Origin: Lactobacillus rodentium
Lineage (GTDB): Bacteria; Bacillota; Bacilli; Lactobacillales; Lactobacillaceae
Reading direction: 5' to 3'
Assembly (NCBI RefSeq): GCF_003423665.1
Contig: NZ_BFBY01000004.1
Coordinates: 1 to 64,000, forward strand
Length of the DNA stretch: 64,000 nt
Positions 53,474-62,702 of this stretch are shown one piece after another. The notes below the pieces were generated by a model. It saw nothing but the letters and a program-made list of their open reading frames with translations, was not told the origin of the DNA and did not search any database. Each line of letters starts with the position of its first letter. Within the stretch, counting starts at the first letter, position 1. Position numbers and translations under genes: made by a program.

Positions 53474-53513
53474 AATAATAAAAGAGCTAACTATTGTTAG
53501 CTCTTTTATTATT
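53474..53513. terminator. Terminator of the four-gene amino acid ABC operon
   Basis: Perfect eighteen-base arms (53474-53491, 53496-53513) around TATT, with A/T flanks, in the gap between the last permease gene and the thioesterase gene. Confidence 0.92.
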
Positions 53514-53526
53514 GATGTAACTTACT

Positions 53527-54180
53527 TTACCAACCGGTTTTTTGTAAATGGTTAGCAAACATTGACAATGAAAAGCATACAATAAAGTACATTACAGCAA
53601 TGATTATATACATCGGAATTAAATAAGTAGAATTTTGACCGTAAATAATTTGGGCATGATATAGCAACTCTGGTAATACAATGATTGTTGCCAAAGAAGT
53701 ATCCTTAACTAAAGATACAAATTGTGATAACAATGATGGCACCATTTTATGCAAGGCCTGTGGCAATACCACATGAGTCATTGCTTGCATATAGGTCATC
53801 CCATTTGAACGTGCACCTTCCATTTGACCTGGATCTACTGCTCCAATACCACTACGAACAATTTCTGCTACCATCGCTCCTTCAAATACTACCAAGGCGA
53901 TGATCGAAGCAACAGTTGGATTAGTAACCAATCCTAATTCAGGTAATCCAAAGTATGTAAAGAAGATTATAAGCAGCAAGGGTAAATTACGAATAATATC
54001 AATGATAAAACCAACGATTGCTGAGACATACTTTATATTGACATAACGGATAAATCCCAAAATAATTCCAATCACAAATGATAAGGCAATTGAAATCAAT
54101 GAAACATAGATTGTTACCCACAATCCTTGAAGAAGAAAGCGAATATCAATCCACGAATAAGCATGAATAAAAGTTTCCAT
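53527..54180 (-). CDS. Amino acid ABC transporter permease B
   Basis: Permease subunit of a polar amino acid importer, 217 residues, five or six helices with the family start LLQGLWVTIYVSLISIALSFVIG, the LPLLLIIFFTYFGLPELG region and the ATPase-contacting loop GQMEGARSNGMTYMQAMTHVVLPQAL. It forms a heterodimer with the permease encoded just upstream. The ATPase, receptor and both permeases are in one operon. Confidence 0.93.
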   Translation of the reverse strand: METFIHAYSWIDIRFLLQGLWVTIYVSLISIALSFVIGIILGFIRYVNIKYVSAIVGFIIDIIRNLPLLLIIFFTYFGLPELGLVTNPTVASIIALVVFEGAMVAEIVRSGIGAVDPGQMEGARSNGMTYMQAMTHVVLPQALHKMVPSLLSQFVSLVKDTSLATIIVLPELLYHAQIIYGQNSTYLIPMYIIIAVMYFIVCFSLSMFANHLQKTGW

Positions 54181-54195
54181 TTATCTTTCTCCTTC

Positions 54196-54834
54196 CTAGG
54201 CTAAACGTTTTTCTAAGTAACGCATATAATAACTTAATGGCAAAGTTAAAATAAGATAAAATACCCCAACAATGATATATGTATTAATTGTTTCCAAGCT
54301 TGAAAAAGCAATGGTATCAGCTTCATACATCAAATCAAATCCAGCAACAAAGGCCAAAACTGATGAATTCTTAATTAAATTAACAAATTGGTTCCCTAAT
54401 GGTGGGATTACAATTTTCAATGCCTGAGGCAATATGACATAACGCATCGCTTGATTATACGTCATACCATTCGAGCGGGCACCTTCCATTTGGCCCTTAC
54501 CTACCGAATTAATTCCAGCCCGTACAGTTTCTGCAATAAAGGCAGAAGAATATAAAGCTAGTCCAATTGTACCTGCAGCAAAACCAGACATTTTTATTCC
54601 TGATCGAGGTACAACTAAATAAAAAATCATCGTAATAACCAATAAAGGGATATTTCTGAAAATTTCAATATATATATGTGCTATAGCACTAGCCAACTTT
54701 GAAGGTGCAACTTCCATTAAAGCAAAAATCACTCCTAAGAGAAGACTAAAGAATAATGCAATTAAACTGCACCAAACCGTATTCCAAAAGCCATGAATAA
54801 ATTGTGGCCAATTATCTACTAATATTTTAGCCAT
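54196..54834 (-). CDS. Amino acid ABC transporter permease A
   Basis: Companion permease subunit, 212 residues, with FIHGFWNTVWCSLIALFFSLLLGVIFALM at the start, IEIFRNIPLLVITMIFYLVVP and the loop KGQMEGARSNGMTYNQAMRYVILPQALKIVIPP. The EAA loop is nearly identical in sequence to that of the next gene (MEGARSNGMTY in both), which shows a duplication. It overlaps the receptor gene by eight bases. Confidence 0.93.
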   Translation of the reverse strand: MAKILVDNWPQFIHGFWNTVWCSLIALFFSLLLGVIFALMEVAPSKLASAIAHIYIEIFRNIPLLVITMIFYLVVPRSGIKMSGFAAGTIGLALYSSAFIAETVRAGINSVGKGQMEGARSNGMTYNQAMRYVILPQALKIVIPPLGNQFVNLIKNSSVLAFVAGFDLMYEADTIAFSSLETINTYIIVGVFYLILTLPLSYYMRYLEKRLA

Positions 54835-55654
54835 TGAGACCTTCAGCCTCCTTTACATTAAATCCTGGAATGCCGGAGAACCATTTGACAACTAAACGGT
54901 GATAAGTACCATTTGCTTTTAATTCTTCTAAAGCTTTATTAATTTGCTTAAGCATGTCATTTTGTCCTTTGTTAACGGCAATTCCGTACGGTTCAGTTGT
55001 ATAAGTGCCACCAACAAGTTTATAACCTGGGTTTTCACTAGCAATACCCGCTAAAACACCATTATCTGTGGTCATAGCCTGGCCTTGGCCTGCCTTTAAA
55101 GCCGCAAAAGCTTGACCATAATCATCATACTCAAGTACTTTGGCCTTAGGAGCAAACTTTTTAACATTGGCAACAGCAGTTGTTCCCTTTACCGCTACTG
55201 CTGTTTTACCATTTAAATCTCTAATATTTTTGATGTCACTATCATCTTTCACTAAAAGCGATTGTCCTGCATTAAAATATGGAGTTGAAAAATCAACTTG
55301 TTTTTTACGTTCAGGAGTAATAGTCATCGTTGCTATAGCAGCATCAATATTACCATTCTTTAATAATGGAATTCTTGTTTTTGGCGTGGTTTGAACAAAT
55401 TCAGCCTTACCATTTTTACCCAAAATTTGTTTAGTCAATGCATTGGCTAGGTCAATTTCAAATCCTTCAATTTTTCCAGTTTTAATATTCATTAAACCGA
55501 ATAATCTCGTATCTGCCTTTACACCCCAATAAATCGTCTTAGATTCTTTAGTCTGTGTATAGACATTCCCTTCTGGCCTGCGACCACACCCCGACACTGC
55601 CAACAGTAATAAAATAAATAATGGTAAAACCAGAATTTTCTTTATTTTCTTCAT
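54827..55654 (-). CDS. Amino acid-binding lipoprotein of the ABC importer
   Basis: Substrate-binding lipoprotein, 275 residues: lipobox AVSGC with Cys23, then WGVKADTRLFGLMNIKTGKIEGFEIDLANALTKQIL, DAAIATMTITPERKKQVDFSTPYFNAGQSLLV, AVKGTTAVANVKKFAP and VNKGQNDMLKQINKALEEL. The IEGFEIDLA and TPERK motifs mark the polar amino acid group (Glu/Gln/Asp or His). Substrate is not fixed by sequence. Second gene of the operon, four bases after the ATPase stop. Confidence 0.93.
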   Translation of the reverse strand: MKKIKKILVLPLFILLLLAVSGCGRRPEGNVYTQTKESKTIYWGVKADTRLFGLMNIKTGKIEGFEIDLANALTKQILGKNGKAEFVQTTPKTRIPLLKNGNIDAAIATMTITPERKKQVDFSTPYFNAGQSLLVKDDSDIKNIRDLNGKTAVAVKGTTAVANVKKFAPKAKVLEYDDYGQAFAALKAGQGQAMTTDNGVLAGIASENPGYKLVGGTYTTEPYGIAVNKGQNDMLKQINKALEELKANGTYHRLVVKWFSGIPGFNVKEAEGLNG

Positions 55655-55657
55655 TTT

Positions 55658-56410
55658 TTAGCCACCCAACTTCTCAGTAATTACTTTACTTAAGAATTGA
55701 CGTGCACGTTCTGATTGTGGATGATCAAAGAATTCCTCTGGTTTCTCATCCTCCAAAACTTGACCTTGATCAAAGAAAATTAAACGATCTCCTACTTCAC
55801 GTGCAAATCCCATTTCGTGAGTTACTACTACCATAGTAATTCCTTGATCCGCAACATAGCGCATAACGTCCAAAACATCTTGAATCATTTCTGGATCGAG
55901 TGCACTAGTAGGTTCATCAAATAAAATCACTTTAGGATCCATCGCTAGTGAACGTGCAATTGCTACACGTTGTTTTTGTCCACCAGATAATTGTGCGGGA
56001 TACATATTAGCACGATTTTCTAACCCAACTCGCTTCAATAGATCCATTGCTCTTTCTTTATTTTCTTTATCAGGGCGCTTCAAAACAATCTTAGGCGCTA
56101 AAGTAATATTTTCTAGTACCGTATGGTTATCATAAAGATTAAAATGTTGGAAAACCATGCCCACATCTTTTCTAATCTTATTTAGATCAGTCTTTTTATC
56201 TGCTAAGTCAAAGCCATTAACAATCAACTTACCAGAATTAATTGGTTCTAGACCATTAATAGTTCTAATTAAAGTACTCTTACCAGAACCAGATGGTCCA
56301 ATAATAGAAACGACTTGTCCACTATCAATAGTTAAATTAATATCTCTTAAAGCATGATAAGTCCCATAATATTTTTCTACATGCTTAAATTCAATTATAG
56401 GTGTAGCCAT
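55658..56410 (-). CDS. Polar amino acid ABC transporter ATPase (second system)
   Basis: First gene of the four-gene importer, 250 residues, GlnQ type: Walker [95 protein letters not shown]. The gene is preceded by a terminator for the converging dtpT side and has GAGG just ahead of the ATG. It is unrelated in sequence detail to the other GlnQ-like ATPase at 48786. Confidence 0.94.
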   Translation of the reverse strand: MATPIIEFKHVEKYYGTYHALRDINLTIDSGQVVSIIGPSGSGKSTLIRTINGLEPINSGKLIVNGFDLADKKTDLNKIRKDVGMVFQHFNLYDNHTVLENITLAPKIVLKRPDKENKERAMDLLKRVGLENRANMYPAQLSGGQKQRVAIARSLAMDPKVILFDEPTSALDPEMIQDVLDVMRYVADQGITMVVVTHEMGFAREVGDRLIFFDQGQVLEDEKPEEFFDHPQSERARQFLSKVITEKLGG

Positions 56411-56453
56411 ATTTTTCTCCTCTATTTTTTCTTATCGTTTCCATTTTACTACA

Positions 56454-56486
56454 AAAAAAGAGATTCAAATTTAGAATCTCTTTTTT
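56454..56486 (-). terminator. Terminator after dtpT
   Basis: Perfect thirteen-base arms (56454-56466, 56474-56486) around a seven-base loop with A and T tracts, twelve bases after the dtpT stop. Confidence 0.9.
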
Positions 56487-56498
56487 ATTCATCAATAT

Positions 56499-57989
56499 TT
56501 ATTTGGCATCGCCCATTAATTTATCAATACTCTTTACCATAAAGAATAGGATAATACCAAAGACGATACTTACAAGACCGATAATAGCAAAGAATGGAAC
56601 TTCAGTCTTAGTTGAATAAAATTTAACAATTTGAGCAAAAGCAGCTTGTCCTACAGCATCACATAAGAACCACAAACTCATCATTTGAGAACTAAAGGCT
56701 TTTGGAGCTAAGCGACTAGTTGCAGCCAATCCAATTGGTGAAATAAGCATTTCAGCAATTTCAACAATGAACCAAGAACCAACAAGCCAGAAAGGACTTA
56801 CACGACCTGCTGGATGCAAAAGACCTGGAAGGGTCATAAATAAGTATGAAAGCCCGGCAAATACCAAACCTGCGGCAAACTTACCAGCTGCTGATGGTTG
56901 GTTCTTCCAAGTATCCCATAACCATACAAAGAATGGCGTTAAAATCATAATAAATAGTGGGTTCAAAGTTTGGAAGTTAGCCGCTTCAAAGTGCCATGCA
57001 CCAATATGAAGAACAGTTCTATTTTGTGCAAATAATGCCAAAACAGTAGAACCTGATTCTTCAATGCCCCAAAAGATTGCACCAGCAATAAATAAAGGAA
57101 TATAGGCGAGCACTTTTTTGCGTTCAGGTTTTGTAACTTTTGGACTTCTTAACATTATTACAAAGTAATAAATTGGAAAGGCAATCGCTAAAATAGTAAT
57201 TAAGTTAATAATGTTTTCAATATTTAAGGCATTGAAAACAGCCATAATGCCAAAAAGAATACCAATTAAAATAATTATGAGAAGAGCCTTCCAAATAACT
57301 GAACGTAATTTATCAGCAGGAATTGGATCAGCAGGATGTAAGCTCTTTTCTGAAAGTGTCTTTTTACCACCAAAGTAGTAAACAACCAAACCAATGAACA
57401 TTCCTATTGCTGCTAATGAGAAACCAGCATGGAAGTTTGCTACTTTACCGAAGGCATGGAAACCAAAACCATCTTTGGCCCAGGGTACCAAGATAGGTGC
57501 AATAGCAGCTCCCAAATTGACACCAAAGACATAAATACTGAATCCAGCATCGCGTCGATTATCATCAGGCCCATAAAGATGACCAACCATATCAGACACA
57601 TTGGGTTTTAACAGACCAGTACCTAAAACAATGAACACAATTGAAGTATATAGAGCACCAACTCCCATTGGGAAAGAAAGTACAATATGTCCAATCATGA
57701 TCAAGACACCACCGTAAAAAACAGTCTTGCGTGGGCCCCAAATACGATCAGATACCCAACCACCAAGAATCGATGCCAACATTACAGAAGATCCATATAT
57801 TGACATAATCGAGGCAGCCACTGTCTGGTTCATGCCTAATCCACCCTGACTAATTGCATAGTACATGTAGAATAGAAGAATGGCACGCATTCCATAGTAA
57901 CTGAATCTTTCCCATAATTCAGTCTGGAATAGGACTGAGAGACCTCTCGGTTGTCCAAAGAAAGTCTTTTCTTTTTCTGTATTTTCCAT
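56499..57989 (-). CDS. dtpT: Proton-coupled di/tripeptide transporter
   Basis: POT/PTR-family peptide importer, 496 residues and about 14 helices. Diagnostic motifs: ELWERFSYYGMRAILLFYMYY (ExxERFxYYG), GGWVSDRIWGPRKTVFYGG, GTGLLKPNVSDMVGHLYGPDDNRRDAGFSIYVFGVNLGA and the E-x-x-E-R peptide-terminus site. It imports peptides made by extracellular and intracellular proteolysis and so complements the M42 peptidase nearby. The ribosome site is weak; a good promoter lies at 58044-58073. Confidence 0.95.
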   Translation of the reverse strand: MENTEKEKTFFGQPRGLSVLFQTELWERFSYYGMRAILLFYMYYAISQGGLGMNQTVAASIMSIYGSSVMLASILGGWVSDRIWGPRKTVFYGGVLIMIGHIVLSFPMGVGALYTSIVFIVLGTGLLKPNVSDMVGHLYGPDDNRRDAGFSIYVFGVNLGAAIAPILVPWAKDGFGFHAFGKVANFHAGFSLAAIGMFIGLVVYYFGGKKTLSEKSLHPADPIPADKLRSVIWKALLIIILIGILFGIMAVFNALNIENIINLITILAIAFPIYYFVIMLRSPKVTKPERKKVLAYIPLFIAGAIFWGIEESGSTVLALFAQNRTVLHIGAWHFEAANFQTLNPLFIMILTPFFVWLWDTWKNQPSAAGKFAAGLVFAGLSYLFMTLPGLLHPAGRVSPFWLVGSWFIVEIAEMLISPIGLAATSRLAPKAFSSQMMSLWFLCDAVGQAAFAQIVKFYSTKTEVPFFAIIGLVSIVFGIILFFMVKSIDKLMGDAK

Positions 57990-58043
57990 TATTTTTTAAC
58001 CTAACTTTCGTTAATTTTAATAATCATAATGTAAGATTTATTT

Positions 58044-58073
58044 ATTTTATCCTAATTAACAGTATTTAGTCAA
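58044..58073 (-). promoter_or_regulatory. Promoter of dtpT
   Basis: -35 TTGACT (58068-58073) and -10 TAAAAT (58044-58049) separated by 18 bases on the minus strand, giving a leader of about 50 bases. Confidence 0.7.
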
Positions 58074-58136
58074 GTTTATTATGTGTATATGTATACTATT
58101 GATAAAAATATTTTTTTAATTTTTATCTCACAAAAA

Positions 58137-58166
58137 AAGGCGCTATTTTAACTCATTAGCCCCTAT
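58137..58166 (-). terminator. Terminator after the PEBP gene
   Basis: Seven-base GC-rich stem with one mismatch, closed by pairs GGGGCTA/TAGCGCC, followed by TTTTTTT on the minus strand, five bases after the PEBP stop. Confidence 0.7.
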
Positions 58167-58171
58167 TATTA

Positions 58172-58681
58172 TTAACTATGAACTGGCAAATTTATACTTT
58201 TCTTTTCTAGGATATGTTTGTCAGCTTTTTTCAAAAATTCATTTAACCAATATCCTTCTTCTAAATCCAAATTAGTATCAAGAGCATAAACTGTCAAAGT
58301 ATAATCATGAATTCCACTAGGTGGTTGTGGACCTGTATAGCCTATTTTAGGTCCAGTTTCACCACTTAAAAATTTGCTAGCATTACTATTACTACCTTGA
58401 ACTAAATTAAATTGAGGCTTTAGACTCGTATTTTCTGGAATAGTTGTATGAATAGCATCAATATTAGCCGCTAACCAATGAATCCAAACAAAACCACATA
58501 CTGGTACTGAATCAAAATCCTTCATATATAAAGCAAGAGTTTTGGTTTCAGTCGGCAAATCATCTACTTCAATTGGAAATGAAACAGCCGGTTTACCATC
58601 TACTCGAAAATTAGGACTGGTATGCTTCGTATATTTATCTGGTAAATAGCCTTGATCATTTAATTTTACTTTTACTTTCAT
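58172..58681 (-). CDS. YbhB/YbcL-type PEBP protein
   Basis: Phosphatidylethanolamine-binding-protein fold, bacterial Raf-kinase-inhibitor-like group, 169 residues. Shown by TSPNFRVDGKPAVSFPIEVDDLP, ALYMKDFDSVPVCGFVWIHWLAANI (D-x-D, Pro, W and H of the ligand site) and TGPQPPSGIHDYTLTVYALD. No signal peptide. Function in bacteria is unknown. It lies ten bases after the M42 peptidase gene and is likely co-transcribed with it. Confidence 0.92.
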   Translation of the reverse strand: MKVKVKLNDQGYLPDKYTKHTSPNFRVDGKPAVSFPIEVDDLPTETKTLALYMKDFDSVPVCGFVWIHWLAANIDAIHTTIPENTSLKPQFNLVQGSNSNASKFLSGETGPKIGYTGPQPPSGIHDYTLTVYALDTNLDLEEGYWLNEFLKKADKHILEKKSINLPVHS

Positions 58682-58691
58682 TTATTTTTAC

Positions 58692-59774
58692 CTAAATAAT
58701 TTTGAAACTCTCTAATTTTTCCTTAGTCATATCACGAATAATTGCAGTTGCTAAATTAACTGATGCTTTAAAATCACTATATGCACTAAAACAATATGGT
58801 GAATGTTCATAACGAACTGGAATACCAATTACAATTGTGGGCGCACCATATTCATAGTAAATCGCTGCTCCATCTTGTCCACCACCAGTTCTTACCGAAC
58901 GCGTATAAGGAATATGATTTTTATCAGCTAAATCACAAGCATATTGTTGAAACTTAGGATTAGGTAAAAAAGTCGTATCCATATCCCTTAACATTGGTCC
59001 CCGTTTTAAACCTGTTTGTGACAACCATTCTGGTTCAAAAGTATCATCAGCAGGACAACTTTCTAAAACAATACATAAATCTGGTTTTACTTTTCTACCC
59101 GTGACATAAGCGCCGCGTAATCCAACTTCTTCTTGAGCTGATAAAGCAGCAACTACATCAAAATTAGTTTCTTCATTTTTTAGATTATCTAGTACATCAA
59201 CCATTGCACCGGCACCAAAACGATCATCAAAATCTTTACCAAAGAAGAGACCTGATTTTTCGTGGTATTCGCATTTCACATCCACAAAAATAGGACAACC
59301 AGTATCAATTTTATAATTAGTAATAGTTTCTTCACGACTAGAAGAACCAACATCAATTGACATGTCAGCAACTTCTGGAATTGAATTTCTTTCAGCAGCA
59401 CTCATAAAGTGTGGTGGTTTAGTAGCGACAACTCCCGGTATATACTCACCATCACGATTTCTTATTTTTACTTTAAGAGCAGGAATATTATATTTTACCC
59501 AACCACCAAGTGGAACAAATTTAATTAAACCATTTGGTCTAACTGCTTGTGTAATAAAACCCACTGCATCTGAATGAGCGTCCATTTGAATAACCGGACG
59601 ATTACCCTTATTTTCTTTTTTAGCAGCATAAACATTAAGCATCCCATCAGTTTCAATATTAGCTGTATCTTTTGCATAAGTTGAGAAAAGCTTAACAAAT
59701 TCTTCTTCAAATCCTGATGTTGCATTAGCATCAGAAAATTCTTTTAACATTTTAATTTCTTGCTCTTTTTTCAT
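58692..59774 (-). CDS. M42-family metallo-aminopeptidase
   Basis: Di-zinc aminopeptidase (glutamyl or deblocking type), 360 residues. Metal ligands are in MDAHSDAVGF, DFDDRFGAGAM, ALSAQEEVGLRGA (catalytic Glu) and VLESCPADDT, and RTGGGQDGAAIYYEYGAP carries the final ligands. It helps turn imported peptides into amino acids. The frame extends to 59822, but AGGAG five bases before the ATG at 59774 sets the real start. PEBP gene follows. Confidence 0.94.
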   Translation of the reverse strand: MKKEQEIKMLKEFSDANATSGFEEEFVKLFSTYAKDTANIETDGMLNVYAAKKENKGNRPVIQMDAHSDAVGFITQAVRPNGLIKFVPLGGWVKYNIPALKVKIRNRDGEYIPGVVATKPPHFMSAAERNSIPEVADMSIDVGSSSREETITNYKIDTGCPIFVDVKCEYHEKSGLFFGKDFDDRFGAGAMVDVLDNLKNEETNFDVVAALSAQEEVGLRGAYVTGRKVKPDLCIVLESCPADDTFEPEWLSQTGLKRGPMLRDMDTTFLPNPKFQQYACDLADKNHIPYTRSVRTGGGQDGAAIYYEYGAPTIVIGIPVRYEHSPYCFSAYSDFKASVNLATAIIRDMTKEKLESFKII

Positions 59775-59924
59775 AAATACTCCTATTAATAAAAAATAAT
59801 TGGTTACTTTTATTTTAATCATCCAATTACAATTAATCTATTATCCTCATAGCCAAAATTGATTTTTTTCTATAAAAAAATAAGAGTACAATAGAATGCA
59901 GTTTTAGATTAGGAAGGGCAAGCT

Positions 59925-61127
59925 ATGAATCAAGAAAAACCAATTTGGAAACGCAATCTTTTTGTTTTATCAATTGCAGTCTTTATCGCAGGAATTGCAT
60001 TTTCAGAAGTAATGCCATTCTTGCCTTTGTATATCAAGACATTGGGACATTTTTCTAAACAACAATTGAACTTTTGGTCTGGATTGGTTTTCTCCGGTAC
60101 CTACTTTGTTTCGGCCATTGTTTCTCCTTGGTGGGGAAAATTGGCTGATAAAAAGGGCCGTAAGTTAATGATTCTACGAGCTTCAATTGGTATGGCAATC
60201 GTCATGGCTGCTATGGGGTTAGTACAAAATGTTTGGGAATTATTTGGGTTGCGAATGTTGCAAGGGGTTTTTTCCGGTTATGTTTCTAACTCAAATGCCT
60301 TAGTAGCAACTGAAACTCCAAAAGAAAAATCCGGTCAAGCACTTGGTACAATGGCCTCTTCATTTACGGCCGGAAACTTACTTGGACCTTTTGTTGGTGG
60401 TGCCCTTGCTTCAATTTTTAGTTATCGTGTTACCTTCGTTATTACTGGCGGACTTTTAACTCTGGTCTTCTTTCTATCTCTTTTCTTTGTTCATGAAGAT
60501 GATTTCAAGCCAATTGAAGATAAGAAATTAGAAAGTACTAAAGGCGTGATACAAGCCTTACGTTCACCAACGTTAATTTTTGGTTTATTATTAACTACCC
60601 TCATTATTCAGGCAGCAAATAACTCTATCAATCCTATTGTTTCATTATATGTCGCTCAATTAATGCATAATCACGGAAATGTTGTTTTTATTTCAGGAGT
60701 GATTGCAGCCTTACCAGGAATTGCCACTTTCTTAGTTGCTTCACGCTTTGGAGCGTGGGGAGACAGAATTGGAACTCATAAAATTATCGTTGGTGGATTT
60801 ATTGCGGCTACGATTTTCTTCTTTTTAACCGCTTTTGTTCAAAATACAATTCAATTGGGAATTTTGAGATTCCTAGTAGGCTTTTCAGATGCCTGCTTAA
60901 TTCCGCAAGTTCAAACTTTGCTTACCAAAAATTCTCCTGCTCAAGTTACTGGTAGAATCTTTTCTTGGAATCAAAGTGCAATGTATATTGGCAACATTGT
61001 AGGGCCACTATTAGGTTCTACAGTTGCCGGTTTATCTAGTTACAGCATGGTATTTATTGTTACTTCTGGTATAGTTGTTTTAAACTTAATTCTGTTCCAA
61101 TTTAATGTCATTCATAATTTAAAATAA
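59925..61127 (+). CDS. Multidrug MFS exporter, PmrA-like
   Basis: Twelve-helix drug exporter of the DHA1 group, 400 residues. Motifs: SEVMPFLPLYI in helix 1, WWGKLADKKGRKLMILRASIGMAI (major MFS loop 2-3), LRMLQGVFSGYVSNSNALVA and GRIFSWNQSAMYIGNIVGPLLGSTVAGL. Closest in style to pneumococcal PmrA, which exports fluoroquinolones and other drugs. AGGAAGGG-like ribosome site before the ATG. A strong terminator overlaps its end. Substrate is inferred from family only. Confidence 0.92.
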   Translation: MNQEKPIWKRNLFVLSIAVFIAGIAFSEVMPFLPLYIKTLGHFSKQQLNFWSGLVFSGTYFVSAIVSPWWGKLADKKGRKLMILRASIGMAIVMAAMGLVQNVWELFGLRMLQGVFSGYVSNSNALVATETPKEKSGQALGTMASSFTAGNLLGPFVGGALASIFSYRVTFVITGGLLTLVFFLSLFFVHEDDFKPIEDKKLESTKGVIQALRSPTLIFGLLLTTLIIQAANNSINPIVSLYVAQLMHNHGNVVFISGVIAALPGIATFLVASRFGAWGDRIGTHKIIVGGFIAATIFFFLTAFVQNTIQLGILRFLVGFSDACLIPQVQTLLTKNSPAQVTGRIFSWNQSAMYIGNIVGPLLGSTVAGLSSYSMVFIVTSGIVVLNLILFQFNVIHNLK

Positions 61128-61161
61128 AAAGAAGAAGTTTTTATTAAAACTTCTTCTTTTT
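61126..61161. terminator. Bidirectional terminator between exporter and glycosyltransferase
   Basis: Perfect sixteen-base arms (61126-61141, 61146-61161) around TATT between two converging genes. Purine-rich on one arm, but the T-tract on both sides is adequate. Confidence 0.9.
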
Positions 61162-61163
61162 AT

Positions 61164-62474
61164 TTAGCTTCCTTTACCATGTTCAGTTTTAACCCAAGAA
61201 TTTTTATGTGTAAACCAACGTTTAAAAGCAATTAATAGGCTAAAAAATAAAATTACATAAATATAGGACACTATTCCGATAATAACTATCATTTTTCCAA
61301 AACGTGGACTTTTTTCTTTAAAGTGGTGAAGATCTCTTTGATAAATTACTAATTCTAAAATCCCACAGAGACAGGATATTGTCAGTGCCAAAAATAAGAT
61401 TAATGTCAATTCTACCCCACTAACTTCTCCCACATTTTGACCCACTACTACTCCCGTAAAGAGAGAAAGTATAATTAAAGAGATATCAGCTATTATTGCC
61501 AACCAAGGTTGAGCTAAAAAATAGTAAATTCCTAGTTTTTGTGTTTTAGTAAGGCTTTTATCCTTAATAAGATTTGGCAAATACTTGAGACAATCAAGAT
61601 CTCCTTGGACCCAACGACTACGTTGAATAATAAACTTCTTAACTGATATCAGTGCTTCTTGATACACATATGATTCAGCCATATAATCTACTGTTATTCC
61701 GACCAGCATCAATCTAATCGTCATTTCATAATCATCTAAAAGTGCATCTCCCCAGGGATGATCACCAATCTTATTTAAAATTGCGCCTAAGCGAAAAAAT
61801 TGACCATTTCCACTTAACCCCACAGTTTTAGTATACATTCGCATGATTTGTGCCATATTATTCACACTAAAAAATTCTACATCCTGAAATACTTGTAAAA
61901 GACTTTTAAAATTGGGATACATTTTTACACGCATTTGAGTAATTACTGCTTCGGGATTAGTGAAATAATTATTTAAACAAGTAATTGCATTAGATGCCAG
62001 TTGCGCATCTGCATCAATTACTCCTACTATAACCTTATTTTTATCAAATCCTTTAATTTGTGAATCTTTAATAATAAAGTTTAAGCCAAAATTCAAAACA
62101 TCACCTTTTCCGGTATGCGCCTCAGGTTCTTGGCGTTTCAAGACATGCAAATGAGGATTATGAATTTGATTAATTTCAGCAAGTGAATTATCCCTACTTG
62201 CATCATCAACTACTACAACTTCGACTTTAGCAAAAGCCAAGGCATGCGTAAGAGTTCTTTTAATAATAGCTTCCTCATTATAACAAGGAATAATAATGTA
62301 GTAGATAAAATCGCTGCTATTTCTCTGGTTAATACTATTACCAGCAAATTTTTGTCGATCTAGGGGATAAGATATTAAGCGAAAAATAACTGTCTTAAGA
62401 AAATAAAATAAAAAAACAACCAATCCAATGACCCATAGTATGGTAAAAGTTGTTTTAAAAAATTCTGCTATCAT
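61164..62474 (-). CDS. PgaC/IcaA-like membrane glycosyltransferase
   Basis: Processive family 2 glycosyltransferase resembling the poly-N-acetylglucosamine synthases PgaC/IcaA, 436 residues. N-terminal helix (about 5-28), then the catalytic region with IIPCYNEEAII, VVVVDDASRDNSL, VGVIDADAQL, DDYEMTIRLML and the acceptor motif QRSRWVQGD (QxxRW), then three or four C-terminal helices. It probably exports a polysaccharide across the membrane. The upstream 40-aa membrane gene overlaps its start by four bases (ATGA), suggesting an accessory partner. No deacetylase or other PNAG gene is adjacent, so the polymer is unknown. Confidence 0.88.
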   Translation of the reverse strand: MIAEFFKTTFTILWVIGLVVFLFYFLKTVIFRLISYPLDRQKFAGNSINQRNSSDFIYYIIIPCYNEEAIIKRTLTHALAFAKVEVVVVDDASRDNSLAEINQIHNPHLHVLKRQEPEAHTGKGDVLNFGLNFIIKDSQIKGFDKNKVIVGVIDADAQLASNAITCLNNYFTNPEAVITQMRVKMYPNFKSLLQVFQDVEFFSVNNMAQIMRMYTKTVGLSGNGQFFRLGAILNKIGDHPWGDALLDDYEMTIRLMLVGITVDYMAESYVYQEALISVKKFIIQRSRWVQGDLDCLKYLPNLIKDKSLTKTQKLGIYYFLAQPWLAIIADISLIILSLFTGVVVGQNVGEVSGVELTLILFLALTISCLCGILELVIYQRDLHHFKEKSPRFGKMIVIIGIVSYIYVILFFSLLIAFKRWFTHKNSWVKTEHGKGS

Positions 62475-62593
62475 TTTTTAATATTCCTACGAAATTTCAA
62501 CCAAAAAATAATACTGGCAAGTAAACTTGTACAAATTATTATCCCTAATAAGATTAAATAATTTCCAAAATGTAAATTATCAAAAAAATTCAT
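62471..62593 (-). CDS. Small membrane protein, 40 aa, coupled to the glycosyltransferase
   Basis: Too short for the usual ORF cut-off. ATG at 62593 with GGAGGG six bases before it; the 40-residue product starts MNFFDNLHFGNYLILLGIII and has one membrane helix (about residues 12-31), then a basic end (WLKFRRNIKK). Its TGA overlaps the glycosyltransferase ATG (ATGA), so both are translated together. Size, topology and position recall the accessory subunit of PgaC/IcaA-type synthases (PgaD/IcaD, which are larger), but sequence homology cannot be shown here. Confidence 0.75.
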   Translation of the reverse strand: MNFFDNLHFGNYLILLGIIICTSLLASIIFWLKFRRNIKK

Positions 62594-62655
62594 TTTTACC
62601 CTCCTACTTATACAAACCCTAAGTTTAATATAACGAGTGTTTTTTTACAATTAAA

Positions 62656-62696
62656 AAATAGAAGTAAATTTCGTAGTGGAGCGAATTTACTTCTAT
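62656..62696 (-). terminator. Terminator after the partial MFS gene
   Basis: Sixteen-base stem with one bulge (AATAGAAGTAAATT core, 62657-62673, 62681-62696) around a TAGTGGAG-type loop, seven bases after the MFS stop, with T-rich sequence beyond on the minus strand. Confidence 0.75.
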
Positions 62697-62702
62697 TACT
62701 TT

